In this document: piece by piece, positions 7,757-16,364 of the stretch
How the letters are laid out: each line of letters starts with the position of its first letter
Position numbering within the stretch: position 1 is the first letter of the stretch
Assembly (NCBI GenBank): GCA_035647455.1
Contig: DASRNI010000012.1
Coordinates: 1-49,157 of the forward strand
Length of the DNA: 49,157 nucleotides
Source: UBA1361 sp035647455
GTDB lineage: Bacteria > Bacillota_I > Bacilli_A > RFN20 > CAG-826
Reading direction: 5' to 3'
Notes under the pieces: model-generated
Told to the model about the DNA's origin: nothing
Database searches by the model: none
Seen by the model: only the letters and a program-made list of their open reading frames with translations
Translations under genes and position numbers: made by a program

Positions 7757-8761
7757 CTAGAGCGTCGTATCAAGTTTAACGTATGTTGCAACGACTTTTT
7801 GCCGCGGAATATTAAGTTTTCCACCCATGATTTCCACAAGAATGTCCATCGCACGAAGTCCGACTTCGTGGAGATCAAGGAGCATACTCGAAACACGGGG
7901 CCGTAAAATCGGCGCATAACGCGTGCCAATTAAACTAAGTACTTCAATATCTTCCGGCACTCTAAGTCCGTTATCATGCGCGGCGTTAATTACACCAACG
8001 GCCAGCGTATCACGGTTCACGATAAAGTAGCCGTTTCTTACTGCTTTAAAGTAATTTAAGAAATAATCGTAATAACCTTGATAACTGTTATCTACGCTGA
8101 GTAATGTGTACGGTCGTCCTTCTGCTTCATGTGTATCGACGAAACTTCGTTTCAGCCGGTCAAGTAGGCGGTCACTATCGGGGAAATCAACGAAAAACAT
8201 CGGTTTACTTGAGGTTTGTAAATGTTTGCGGACAATTTCTTCCCGCAAAGTATTTTCGTAACCAAACGTAATGCATGTTACTTTTTCTTTTTCGTCAATC
8301 CGGTTATTGACAACGACAACAGGAACTTGGTAATTGGCGATTTGGTTAATTTCTTCTTCTTCAAATAAGTTATCGAAAATAATCGCTCCGTCAACGTGAC
8401 TTGTAATTAGTTTATCCATCGCGATTTTCGCTTCCGCTTTATCGTTTGATGTCACAAATAGCGTAATCACATAGCCGCGTTCGCCGGCTGCTTTTGTAAT
8501 ACCGTGGAGTAAGTTACTAATATAAACGTAGTTTGCACTGGGGATAATAACACCAATGTTCGTCGTTTTACTTGTCGCGAGTGCCTGCGCAAGGGCACTA
8601 GGACGGTAACCTAATTTATTAATTGCATCTTTAACTTTTTGCCGAGTGGCTTCGGTCACATTTTGATGGTTGTTAATGACGCGAGAGACAGTAGCTAAAC
8701 TAACCCCAGCGACACTCGCAACTTCATAAATTGTTACACGGTCTTTAAAACTATCATTCAT
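7757..8761 (-). CDS. LacI/GalR-family transcriptional regulator
   Basis: The 334-residue protein has the full family layout. A helix-turn-helix spans about residues 8-30 (VTIYEVASVAGVSLATVSR), the hinge helix is YRPSALAQALAT (about 52-63), and a periplasmic-binding-protein-like sugar or effector domain starts at GVIIP. The N-terminus resembles CcpA. However, the core is not clearly CcpA, and the HPr contact residues cannot be checked by eye, so I leave it unnamed. A perfect 18-bp palindrome sits in its own promoter spacer, so it probably represses itself and, with it, the downstream tyrS. The effector is unknown. The ATG is preceded by GAGGTG. Confidence 0.9.
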   Translation of the reverse strand: MNDSFKDRVTIYEVASVAGVSLATVSRVINNHQNVTEATRQKVKDAINKLGYRPSALAQALATSKTTNIGVIIPSANYVYISNLLHGITKAAGERGYVITLFVTSNDKAEAKIAMDKLITSHVDGAIIFDNLFEEEEINQIANYQVPVVVVNNRIDEKEKVTCITFGYENTLREEIVRKHLQTSSKPMFFVDFPDSDRLLDRLKRSFVDTHEAEGRPYTLLSVDNSYQGYYDYFLNYFKAVRNGYFIVNRDTLAVGVINAAHDNGLRVPEDIEVLSLIGTRYAPILRPRVSSMLLDLHEVGLRAMDILVEIMGGKLNIPRQKVVATYVKLDTTL

Positions 8762-8780
8762 AAAAATTCACCTCACTTAA

Positions 8781-8821
8781 ATAATATATGAAAATATTTT
8801 CATAATCAAGTAAGCACTTAC
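8781..8821 (-). promoter_or_regulatory. lacI-family promoter with operator in spacer
   Basis: Reading the minus strand, TTGATT (8809-8804), a 17-base spacer and TATTAT (8786-8781) form a promoter. The spacer is occupied by the perfect palindrome TATGAAAATATTTTCATA (8787-8804). It resembles LacI-family operators of the TGAAAACGTTTTCA kind, but with TA instead of CG at the centre. A second inverted repeat, GTAAG-CA-CTTAC (8810-8821), abuts the -35 box. The simplest reading is autorepression by the adjacent regulator. Confidence 0.7.
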
Positions 8822-8838
8822 ATTTTAAAGTATTAACT

Positions 8839-9933
8839 TTAATTTTTTGTGAGTTTAACTGTCTCTAAGCGCGTGCTAAAATATTCTTCACGACCGACTT
8901 TTGCCTGTGCTTTCCCGTTCACTTTGACGATGTCACCGGTAAAACCAATCGTTTTATTGTTTAGTAAGTACGTTCCGACTCCGTACATATCAACAGGAAC
9001 ATTATCTTTTTCAAAGTCCTGAATTTTTTCCGCGTTGAAGCCGCTGCTCACGACAATTTTAACGTAGTTAAAACCTTCACGATCAAGTGCTTCACGAACT
9101 TTAAAGACAAGTGCTTTACTAACACCACGAACTTCTTCAAAGTTACTACAACCATCACTAAAAACAACATCAGCAAGAGCACGCGAGGTATCAAGACGAA
9201 TCGCACTTAGTTTTTTACCAAAAGCGCGGGCAACTTTGAGACTGTCACCAACGGAATCGTTATGATAATCCACAAGCGCGGTTAGCGGTGTTTCTGGGAA
9301 CGTTTCGAGAAATAAACGGCTCGCCGTAACAACGTCGCCACCGGTCATTGCAATTAAGGCATGCGGCATTGTTCCCATCCCATTAATATCAACATAACTT
9401 CCTTGCGCATCGGTTGAAAACTTCGTAATGCCACCGATGAAACTGGCATAGCCGTCACCAGCTTGCGTTAAGTAGTCATCCTGGCGGTCAGCCATTGAAA
9501 AAACTTCTTTGCCCTGAGCCGCTTTAACTACTTCTTTACTATTCGTCGCAATATTAGTTTGGCGGGTTAAAATACCATCAATTAAACTTTCTAGAAACCC
9601 AAAATTAACGTATGGTCCCGTAATTTTCAGCACCGGTTCAAACGGTTTTATTGTGTCACCGTCAAAAAGTGCTTCAACTGTGAGACTTTCCGGCTTAACC
9701 GCAAAAGTCGCAAGTAAACTAAGTGCTTGGTCTACGCCACAGAGTACTCCGTGTTCACGGGCAAAAAACTGCATAGTGACGACGGTATCCTTTAAATGTG
9801 TTTTAATAATTTCTTCGGTCTTACTAAAATAATTAGCGGTATAAAAATGATCTTTTATTTCCTGAGGAAACTTAAATGTTTTGTTCGTTAAGCGATTTCT
9901 GCGGTCGCTTCTTTTTAAAAGTGCTTCATTCAT
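8839..9933 (-). CDS. pncB: nicotinate phosphoribosyltransferase
   Basis: The enzyme makes nicotinate mononucleotide from nicotinate and PRPP, the entry step of NAD salvage. The 364-residue protein matches the compact form found in many Bacillota. Recognisable pieces are the N-terminal ALLKRSDRR, FFAREHGVLCGVDQAL, the glycine-rich NGMGTMPHALI, LVDYHNDSVGDSLK, AIRLDTSR, and the C-terminal phosphate-binding VSSGFNAEKI and DMYGVGTYLL. It overlaps the upstream M42 peptidase gene by 4 bases and has its own AAGGAG site, so it is a coupled member of the leuS operon. No terminator is visible before the LacI-family promoter, so read-through into lacI-tyrS is possible. Confidence 0.88.
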   Translation of the reverse strand: MNEALLKRSDRRNRLTNKTFKFPQEIKDHFYTANYFSKTEEIIKTHLKDTVVTMQFFAREHGVLCGVDQALSLLATFAVKPESLTVEALFDGDTIKPFEPVLKITGPYVNFGFLESLIDGILTRQTNIATNSKEVVKAAQGKEVFSMADRQDDYLTQAGDGYASFIGGITKFSTDAQGSYVDINGMGTMPHALIAMTGGDVVTASRLFLETFPETPLTALVDYHNDSVGDSLKVARAFGKKLSAIRLDTSRALADVVFSDGCSNFEEVRGVSKALVFKVREALDREGFNYVKIVVSSGFNAEKIQDFEKDNVPVDMYGVGTYLLNNKTIGFTGDIVKVNGKAQAKVGREEYFSTRLETVKLTKN

Positions 9934-11009
9934 CCGTGCTTACTCTCCTTGAGCCGTTTTATTTCTGCTGGTGTGAGTTTTTCAAGCATTCTTAAAAGCA
10001 CTTTTCGCGCATCAACGACGTCTTTTGCGTCAACAATTGTTGAATTAGTGTGGAGACCGCGCGCACAAATACAGTGCGTAAGTGTTGCAACACCAATATT
10101 ACTTAAATGAAACGCTCCAGCATCTGTCCCGCCTAAACTCATATAGTACTGTGTTTTAACGCCGAGTTCTTTCGCCGTTTCTTCTTGGAAACTTAAAAGC
10201 GTTTTATTCGCAATCATCGAGCGATCAAAATAGCGAAGTAAAATACCTTGGCCGAGTGCTCCACCTTCGTTCCCACCAACTGTGTCACGGGCCGGACTAC
10301 AGTCAAGGACGATTGCTAAATCAGGTTTAATTAAGTTACTTGCCGTCACTGCACCGCGAAGTCCAACTTCTTCTTGCACCGTCGCGCCAATATAAAGATC
10401 GTATGGTAATTTTTTATCTTGATAATATTCGGCAACTTCAAGTGCGAGAAAAACACCGTAACGATTATCAAACGCTTTACTTAAAAGTCGTTTACCGCCG
10501 TTAAGTTCCAGAAATTCGCCATTAATGACAATCATATCACCAATGTTAACACCAGCTGCAAGTGCTTCATCTTTACTTGCAAAACCAAAATCAAAGTTTA
10601 AAGCATTAATTTTTAAGTTATTTGTCCCTTGGCTTTTTAAGTGCGGCGGTAAGCTATCGACGGCACCTTGGAGTTTCGCCCCGGCTTTCGTTGTCAGCGT
10701 TGCGCGCTGCGCTAAAAGTGTTAACGGATCAATCCCACCGCGGGCACTAACTTTAATAATCCCGTTTTTTTGAATCCGGTCAACGATAAGACCAACTTCA
10801 TCAGCGTGACTAGCGACAACAACTTTATACGGATCTTTTGTCTTACTCCGTTTAACAGCAAAAACGCTGCCTAAGTTATCATAAATAACTTCGTAACCTA
10901 ACTTTTTAAACTCCTTGTCTAAATAAGCGGTTAATTCGTTTTCAATCCCCGGGATTGCATTAATTGTTGTTACTTTCTTAAATCGTTCCAGCATTTTCTT
11001 CGTTAACAT
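9930..11009 (-). CDS. M42-family metallo-aminopeptidase
   Basis: M42 enzymes (glutamyl aminopeptidase, YsdC, FrvX, PepA/TET type) are dinuclear metal aminopeptidases that finish peptide breakdown in the cytoplasm. The 359-residue length is typical. Visible metal and catalytic motifs are ASHADEVG (H68, D70), AFDNRYG (second bridging Asp, near residue 188), VQEEVGLRGA (catalytic Glu pair) and VLDCSP, with a late GGTDAG and the THCIC segment near the C-terminus. The gene starts 3 bases after trmB and overlaps the phosphoribosyltransferase gene by 4. Specificity cannot be read from the sequence. Confidence 0.9.
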   Translation of the reverse strand: MLTKKMLERFKKVTTINAIPGIENELTAYLDKEFKKLGYEVIYDNLGSVFAVKRSKTKDPYKVVVASHADEVGLIVDRIQKNGIIKVSARGGIDPLTLLAQRATLTTKAGAKLQGAVDSLPPHLKSQGTNNLKINALNFDFGFASKDEALAAGVNIGDMIVINGEFLELNGGKRLLSKAFDNRYGVFLALEVAEYYQDKKLPYDLYIGATVQEEVGLRGAVTASNLIKPDLAIVLDCSPARDTVGGNEGGALGQGILLRYFDRSMIANKTLLSFQEETAKELGVKTQYYMSLGGTDAGAFHLSNIGVATLTHCICARGLHTNSTIVDAKDVVDARKVLLRMLEKLTPAEIKRLKESKHG

Positions 11010-11012
11010 AAT

Positions 11013-11639
11013 TTACTCCTTCTTTGCTTCAATTAATTTTATTTTAACACCTTGACTGCGAAAAAGTGTTTCGTATTCCGTCATATAGTCAGCATTATTA
11101 ACCCCGTTATACGCAAAGTCAACGGTGATTAAGTTAAATTTTGTCTGTTGTAGTGCTTCTAACGTATATTCGGCAAACGGTGTATTATCGGTTTTAAACG
11201 CTAAAACGCCATCTTTTTTTAGTAATTCATAATAACGCTCTAAGAGCGGCGGAAAGGTGAGTCGTCGTTTTGTGTGGCGCTTTTTCGGCCACGGGTCACT
11301 ATGATTTAAAATAATTCGGTCAAATGCGTTACGCGCAAGTTTTGTGAGCACTTTCCGTGCATCTCCAACAATTAAAAGCACATTAGTGAGCTTTTTTTCC
11401 ACAACTTTCTTCGCAGCAATGGCTGTAATTGTTTCGTTTAGTTCGATCCCAATAAACAATATATCACGGTGGGTTGCGGCAAGATTACTAATAAAAGCAC
11501 CTTTACCGACGCCGACTTCAAGATAAACTTTGTTATAGTGCTTTGGGTATGAGATTTCTGTTAAATCTAGCCGATCAAAAAGAACGAACGTGCTTTCGTT
11601 TAAAAAGGCCGGCGCCCATTTCTTTTTGTGAACACGCAT
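11013..11639 (-). CDS. trmB: tRNA (guanine-N7)-methyltransferase
   Basis: TrmB makes m7G46 in the tRNA variable loop using SAM. The 208-residue protein has the Rossmann SAM motif EVGVGKGAF (41-49), the acidic FIGIELN strand end and the family signature NHSDPWPKKRHTKRR (about 112-126). These make the call secure. It lies 1 base after pepV and 3 bases before the M42 gene, inside the leuS operon. There is no functional tie to the peptidases; it is probably a passenger in a compact operon. Confidence 0.95.
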   Translation of the reverse strand: MRVHKKKWAPAFLNESTFVLFDRLDLTEISYPKHYNKVYLEVGVGKGAFISNLAATHRDILFIGIELNETITAIAAKKVVEKKLTNVLLIVGDARKVLTKLARNAFDRIILNHSDPWPKKRHTKRRLTFPPLLERYYELLKKDGVLAFKTDNTPFAEYTLEALQQTKFNLITVDFAYNGVNNADYMTEYETLFRSQGVKIKLIEAKKE

Positions 11640-11640
11640 T

Positions 11641-12999
11641 TTATAATTTTGTTCCTAAGTAATATATGGCGCGCGCATACATACTAATTTGAATTTTCAA
11701 GTCTTCCAGCGCGATATATTCGTTGGGCGCGTGGATATCACCACGACGTTCGGGGAAACTACTTCCAAAGGCCACAGTATTTGGACATTCTTTCGCGTAT
11801 GTCCCGCCCCCAATAGCGAGTGGTTTACTTGTTAAGTCACCTGTTTCATCTTGGTATGCACTCATTAATGTTTGAATAAAGTCGCTTTCTGGATCGAAAA
11901 GGAGAACGGGACTAACGCGGTCACATTTAAGACTCATCCCGGTTAATTCTTTAATATCGCGTAAAGCTATTTTCGTGTCAATAGTTTCGGGGAAACGGAA
12001 ATTAACGGTTAAACTAAGTTCATTACCGTCGTAACTTATTAAACCAACGTTAAACGTTGTTTCACCGACAAGCTTTGTATTTGCGTAAGCATTTAAGTTT
12101 CGTCCATTAACATCGCTATAATAGTAACTAATCTTCGTTAATTCTTCGTCATCATAAAAAGCACTAAAATGCGTTAAAAATGTAATCGCTGCGTTTTCAC
12201 CTTTTTCGGGATAACTGCCGTGCGAACTTAAGCCGTAAACAGTTAACTTGATTTTATCACCGGCCGTTTCATATTCGTAATTAACCGCCTTTTCATTAAG
12301 GTACGTTAAAAAATCTAAATCTTTATCAAGTGTTGCTGTAACTTTATCGATCACACTATTCGCCGCTTCGCCACCTTCAAGTTTGTAAAGGTGCTTAATC
12401 GCAAACTGCTTTTTCGTCACGTAATTAACAATGCCTTTTTCAGCGTAAATAAGCGGGAATATCGCATCTGGTGTAAAACCAGCTTTTGGATGCGGGGCAG
12501 CGTAATCGTTAAAATAATAATTCATACAGCTACTACCACGCTCTTCGTCGCCACCAACAACAAGGCGTACACTATAGTTCGTAATTAAGTTATGGTCGCG
12601 GAGTAATTTAAGTGCGTAATAACTAGCAATTACTGGACCTTTATCGTCACTTGTCCCGCGGCCATACATATAGTCATCACGAATTGTTGCTTTAAATGGC
12701 GGGCTAATCCAGTTCCCGGTTGCGGGGACAACATCAGCATGCGCGAAAATCGCAACGTTATTCTTGTTAATATTACCAATACTAATTTCAATGACGCGGT
12801 TGTTAATATTTTTAACGGTAAAGCCATCTTTCTTTGCTAAGTCACTAATAAATTCTAAAGCGTTAGTTACACCTTTACCGTACGGATCTTTTTCACTAAC
12901 TGTCGCTTCGTCATAAACACTATCAATATTAACGAACGTGCCAAGTTTTTTAACTGCTTCTTCGTAATAAGGAGCGGCAAGTTTTTTATAGTCTCTCAT
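11641..12999 (-). CDS. pepV: M20 dipeptidase PepV
   Basis: PepV is a broad-specificity zinc dipeptidase of the M20 family, cytoplasmic and involved in peptide nutrition. The 452 residues fit. The first metal motif is AHADVV (H87, D89), followed by GRGTSDDKG (113-121) with the bridging Asp118 or Asp119. GGDEERG (149-155) holds the catalytic and metal-binding glutamates, and a late GGTYAK followed by HAPNE gives the final metal region. It lies 9 bases after coaX and 1 base before trmB. With the M42 enzyme it gives the operon two peptidases that could release free leucine, matching the leucyl T-box upstream. Confidence 0.92.
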   Translation of the reverse strand: MRDYKKLAAPYYEEAVKKLGTFVNIDSVYDEATVSEKDPYGKGVTNALEFISDLAKKDGFTVKNINNRVIEISIGNINKNNVAIFAHADVVPATGNWISPPFKATIRDDYMYGRGTSDDKGPVIASYYALKLLRDHNLITNYSVRLVVGGDEERGSSCMNYYFNDYAAPHPKAGFTPDAIFPLIYAEKGIVNYVTKKQFAIKHLYKLEGGEAANSVIDKVTATLDKDLDFLTYLNEKAVNYEYETAGDKIKLTVYGLSSHGSYPEKGENAAITFLTHFSAFYDDEELTKISYYYSDVNGRNLNAYANTKLVGETTFNVGLISYDGNELSLTVNFRFPETIDTKIALRDIKELTGMSLKCDRVSPVLLFDPESDFIQTLMSAYQDETGDLTSKPLAIGGGTYAKECPNTVAFGSSFPERRGDIHAPNEYIALEDLKIQISMYARAIYYLGTKL

Positions 13000-13008
13000 A
13001 ATTTCCTC

Positions 13009-13767
13009 CTAATTCAACTGCCCAACAACAAGTAATCCTTGATGGATTAGATCTTGGTTGATCATATAACTTTTCGGTAACATCTTTTTAATAAGTGGCA
13101 CACTACCACCCGTAACAATAACTTGACACTTTTTGTCAACTTCTTTTTCAATTAACTGTACAAAACTTTTAATTTCTGCTTGTGTTCGGTAGAAAAGACC
13201 GCTACTTAAGGCGTCAATTGTGTTTTTACCGAGTACTTTGTTTGGTGCTTCAAGTGGGATGTCTCGGAGTTTTTCTGCCTTTTTTGTAAGGGCGTCAAAG
13301 CTCAGCATTAAGCCCCCACTAATGACGACGCCGGCAAAGTTGCCGTGTTCATTAATGTAAATATATTTATTAGCAGTGCCGAGATCAACAACAATTGCTG
13401 GGTAGCGTTTTTGCGCTTTAACCGCAACGGCAGCGGCAATAATATCCGCGCCAACTTCTTCCGGATGATCAATTTCAAGCTCAGTGTTTAACTTTGAATG
13501 CGCCGTTAAAACGTGGGGAACAACGTTAAAGAGTCGCATCGTAATCGAGACAAATTTTGCCGTTAAACTTGGTACAACACTAGCGATAACAACTTGACGA
13601 ACGGCAAGCTTATCGTACTTTAGTTTTAGGTTTGTCCGGACAGCTTTAAAATAATGAAAAGCGCTTGCTTTCCGTTTTGTGTGAAGTTCTTTTCGCTCAA
13701 TAACTTGTCCGTCTTTACTGAGAGCGAGACAAATAAATGTATTTCCGATATCAATTGTTAAAATCAT
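13009..13767 (-). CDS. coaX: type III pantothenate kinase
   Basis: CoaX phosphorylates pantothenate, the first step of coenzyme A synthesis; the type III enzyme is not feedback-inhibited by CoA. The 252-residue protein starts with MILTIDIGNT, the phosphate-binding motif of the family. EVGADIIAAAVA and VVDLGTANKY (second phosphate motif) follow, then the glycine-rich VISGGLMLS. The ATG at 13767 is chosen over a longer in-frame start at 13869 because AAGGAG lies just upstream and the extension has no family similarity and would overlap leuS. The gene begins 10 bases after the leuS stop and is co-transcribed with it. Confidence 0.9.
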   Translation of the reverse strand: MILTIDIGNTFICLALSKDGQVIERKELHTKRKASAFHYFKAVRTNLKLKYDKLAVRQVVIASVVPSLTAKFVSITMRLFNVVPHVLTAHSKLNTELEIDHPEEVGADIIAAAVAVKAQKRYPAIVVDLGTANKYIYINEHGNFAGVVISGGLMLSFDALTKKAEKLRDIPLEAPNKVLGKNTIDALSSGLFYRTQAEIKSFVQLIEKEVDKKCQVIVTGGSVPLIKKMLPKSYMINQDLIHQGLLVVGQLN

Positions 13768-13777
13768 CTTGTTCTCC

Positions 13778-16180
13778 TTATTTAACGACAATATTAACGA
13801 TCCGTCCGGGGACGATAATTTTGCGAACAATTTCTTTGCCGGCAATGTAAGACTCAAGTCGCTCGTCATTCATCACAATTGCTTCAAGTTCTTCTTTTGT
13901 CGCGTCTTTTTTAGTTTGAACAGTAAAGCGGAGCCGTCCATTAATTTGTACAGCAATATTAATTTCGTCAAGTACTGCTTTTGCCGCATCGTACGTTGGC
14001 CAACTTTCGTAAGTAATTGTTCTTACATCAACGTACTTGGCGTAAAGTTCTTCGCCTAAATGCGGAGCGATGGGGTAAAGCAGTTTAATAAAATTAATAA
14101 AGTACGGTAAATATATTTCTTTTGCTTTATAAAGTTCATTGACAAAAGTCATCATCTGGGCAATCGCCGTGTTAAAGGCGAGCTTTTCATAGTCTTCTGT
14201 CACTTTTTTAACTGTCGAGTGATAAATATAATCAAGTTCACCATTATTTTTATCGGTGAACGGAATTGTAAATTCATTTGTCGTCATGCGGTACACGCGG
14301 CGTAAGAAACGGAGTGCGCCATCAAGGCCACTATTTGACCACGGTAAACTTGCTTCAAGTGGACCCATGAACATTTCGTAAAGCCGTAAGCTATCAACGC
14401 CAAATTCACTAATAATTTCACCCGGATTAACGACGTTGCCACGTGACTTTGACATCTTCTCGCCGTTTTCTCCTAAAATCATTCCTTGATGGAATAATTT
14501 TTCAAACGGTTCCTTCGTCGGTACTTCGCCAATATCAAAAAGGAAACGGTGCCAAAAGCGCGCATAAAGTAAGTGCAGCACAGCATGTTCTGCGCCCCCA
14601 ATATAAAGATCAACGGGGAGCCAATGTTTCAGTAATTCTTGAGCAGCAAATTCATTTTCATTATGCGGATCAAGATAACGCATATAATACCAACAACTTC
14701 CCGCCCACTGTGGCATTGTGTTTGTTTCGCGGCGCGCTTGTTCACCGGCAATTTCAACATTTAACCATTCGTTTGCTAAGGCAAGCGGTGATTCACCCGT
14801 TCCACTTGGTTTATATTCTTCAAGTGGCGGTAAAACAAGCGGCAGCTCTTCGAGCGATAACGCTTTAGCTTCGTTTGTCTTTGCGAAGTGAACTATCGGG
14901 ATCGGTTCACCCCAATAGCGCTGCCGGGAAAAGAGCCAGTCACGAAGTTTGTAGTTAGTCCGTTTTTCCGCGCGACCTTTAGCAGCAAGAACGCTAATTA
15001 CTTTTTCGCTTGCTTCTTTAATATAAAGGCCATTAATAAAATCACTATTAATATGTTTAGCGTCACCGGTAAAGGCGTTTTTCGTAATGTCACCTTCAAG
15101 TACTTGTTTAATTGGTAAATCGTGTTTTTTCGCAAATTCATAGTCACGTTCATCATGCGCAGGTACGGCCATTACCGCACCACTACCGTAACTAAGGAGC
15201 ACATAAGTAGCGATATAAATCGGGATTAACGCGTTATTTACCGGGTTAATTGCGTAAGCACCAGTAAATACACCTGTTTTATCTTTATTAAGTTCTGTCC
15301 GTTCTAAGTCGCTAAGTTTCGTTGCTTCTTCTTGGTACTTTTTCACAACTTCTTCTTGTTCTTTTGTCGTAATTTCTAAGACTAGCGGATGCTCTGGAGC
15401 AAGTGTCGCGTACGTTGCCCCAAAAAGTGTATCAGCGCGCGTTGTAAAAACTTCGAAAGTAAAGTCACTATCTTTTACTTGAAACGTAATCGCTGCCCCT
15501 TCACTTTGGCCAATCCAGTTTTTTTGCATTTCTTTCGTCGAAACGGGCCAATTTAAGTCGTCAAGCCCATCAAGGAGTTTATCAGCGTAGTCGGTTATTT
15601 TAAGGAGCCACTGGCGCATTGGTTTCCGTATAACCGGGAAACCACCAACTTCGCTTTTTCCGTCGATGACTTCTTCGTTTGCGAGCACAGTACCAAGCGC
15701 AGGACAAAAGTTTACCGGGATATAATCAACGTAAGCTAAGTCGTTGGCAAAAAGTTTTGTAAAGATCCACTGCGTCCATTTATAGTAACTTGGTTCGCTT
15801 GTCGTTACTTCTTTCGTAAAGTCGTAACTAAAGCCCATCTCTTTCAGTTGGGTGCGAAATACTTTAATATTTTCATTCGTAAATGTTGCTGGATGTTTAT
15901 TTGTGCGAATTGCATATTGTTCGGCGGGTAAGCCAAACGAATCGTAGCCAATTGGGTGCAGAACATTAAAGCCTTGCATCCGTTTAAAGCGGGCAACAAT
16001 GTCAGTCGCGGTATAACCAAGCACGTGGCCAACATGAAGTCCGTCTCCAGAAGGATAAGGGAACATATCTAACACGTAATATTTTGGTTTTGAAAAGTCA
16101 TATAAATCAGTTTTAAACGTATTATTTTTTTCCCAATATGCTTGCCACTTCTTTTCAATCTTTTTAAAGTCGTAATTCAT
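13778..16180 (-). CDS. leuS: leucine--tRNA ligase
   Basis: This class I synthetase has 800 residues, the usual bacterial length. The HIGH motif is HVGH (49-52) after MFPYPSGDGL. The CP1 editing domain contains the T-rich motif FTTRADTLFG and, further on, AHDERDYEFA with its catalytic Asp. KMSKS occurs intact near residue 575 (GENGEKMSKSRGN). The anticodon-binding and C-terminal domains complete it. AGGAG precedes the ATG. It is the first gene of a six-gene minus-strand run (leuS-coaX-pepV-trmB-M42-pncB) with gaps of 10 bases or less. Expression should be controlled by the T-box leader just upstream. Confidence 0.98.
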   Translation of the reverse strand: MNYDFKKIEKKWQAYWEKNNTFKTDLYDFSKPKYYVLDMFPYPSGDGLHVGHVLGYTATDIVARFKRMQGFNVLHPIGYDSFGLPAEQYAIRTNKHPATFTNENIKVFRTQLKEMGFSYDFTKEVTTSEPSYYKWTQWIFTKLFANDLAYVDYIPVNFCPALGTVLANEEVIDGKSEVGGFPVIRKPMRQWLLKITDYADKLLDGLDDLNWPVSTKEMQKNWIGQSEGAAITFQVKDSDFTFEVFTTRADTLFGATYATLAPEHPLVLEITTKEQEEVVKKYQEEATKLSDLERTELNKDKTGVFTGAYAINPVNNALIPIYIATYVLLSYGSGAVMAVPAHDERDYEFAKKHDLPIKQVLEGDITKNAFTGDAKHINSDFINGLYIKEASEKVISVLAAKGRAEKRTNYKLRDWLFSRQRYWGEPIPIVHFAKTNEAKALSLEELPLVLPPLEEYKPSGTGESPLALANEWLNVEIAGEQARRETNTMPQWAGSCWYYMRYLDPHNENEFAAQELLKHWLPVDLYIGGAEHAVLHLLYARFWHRFLFDIGEVPTKEPFEKLFHQGMILGENGEKMSKSRGNVVNPGEIISEFGVDSLRLYEMFMGPLEASLPWSNSGLDGALRFLRRVYRMTTNEFTIPFTDKNNGELDYIYHSTVKKVTEDYEKLAFNTAIAQMMTFVNELYKAKEIYLPYFINFIKLLYPIAPHLGEELYAKYVDVRTITYESWPTYDAAKAVLDEINIAVQINGRLRFTVQTKKDATKEELEAIVMNDERLESYIAGKEIVRKIIVPGRIVNIVVK

Positions 16181-16196
16181 AACGTCTCCTTTTTAT

Positions 16197-16329
16197 AAAA
16201 TAAAAGGTGCTACCTAAGGGCGGAGTTCCGCGGTACCACCTTAACTTTTATCTTCATTTTCTTTTAACGCAAGTAACGGCTAGTATTGAGAAGGTGAGAC
16301 GTAGCTAGCTACTTAGTCTTCTCCTAGCA
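16197..16329 (-). promoter_or_regulatory. compact T-box riboswitch upstream of leuS
   Basis: The T-box core GGTGGTACCGCG lies on the minus strand at 16240-16229. Its 5' half can form the terminator stem with GGTAGCACC (16214-16206), eight of nine pairs, followed by UUUUAUUUU (16205-16197). The predicted start point is near 16329. A short stem I spans only about 50 bases (GCTAG at 16328-16324 with CTAGC at 16283-16279), enclosing GAGAAG/CTTCTC and an inner hairpin GTAGCTAGCTAC. CTC followed by A (16290-16287) on the 3' side is a candidate leucine specifier, but in this fold it is paired, so the assignment is not certain. Only about 38 bases separate stem I from the T-box core. Confidence 0.85.
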
Positions 16330-16335
16330 AAGTTT

Positions 16336-16364
16336 ATTTTATATTAAAATAAAAAAGAACGCAA
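16336..16364 (-). promoter_or_regulatory. leuS operon promoter
   Basis: On the minus strand TTGCGT (16364-16359), a 17-base spacer and TAAAAT (16341-16336) lie directly before the T-box leader. The -35 box abuts the glgA stop codon, so the two operons are packed without a gap and no glgA terminator is visible. Confidence 0.6.

Noticed and set aside
13768..13869. Longer N-terminus for coaX
   Set aside because: The extension overlaps leuS, has no family similarity, and the internal ATG at 13767 has AAGGAG and starts exactly at the DIGNT domain.
14443..14868. 141-codon plus-strand open frame antisense to leuS
   Set aside because: It lies wholly inside the leuS coding region opposite conserved motifs, has no ribosome binding site and no recognisable protein features.
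16301..16312. Palindrome GTAGCTAGCTAC as a protein operator
   Set aside because: It is better explained as the inner hairpin of T-box stem I in the leuS leader.
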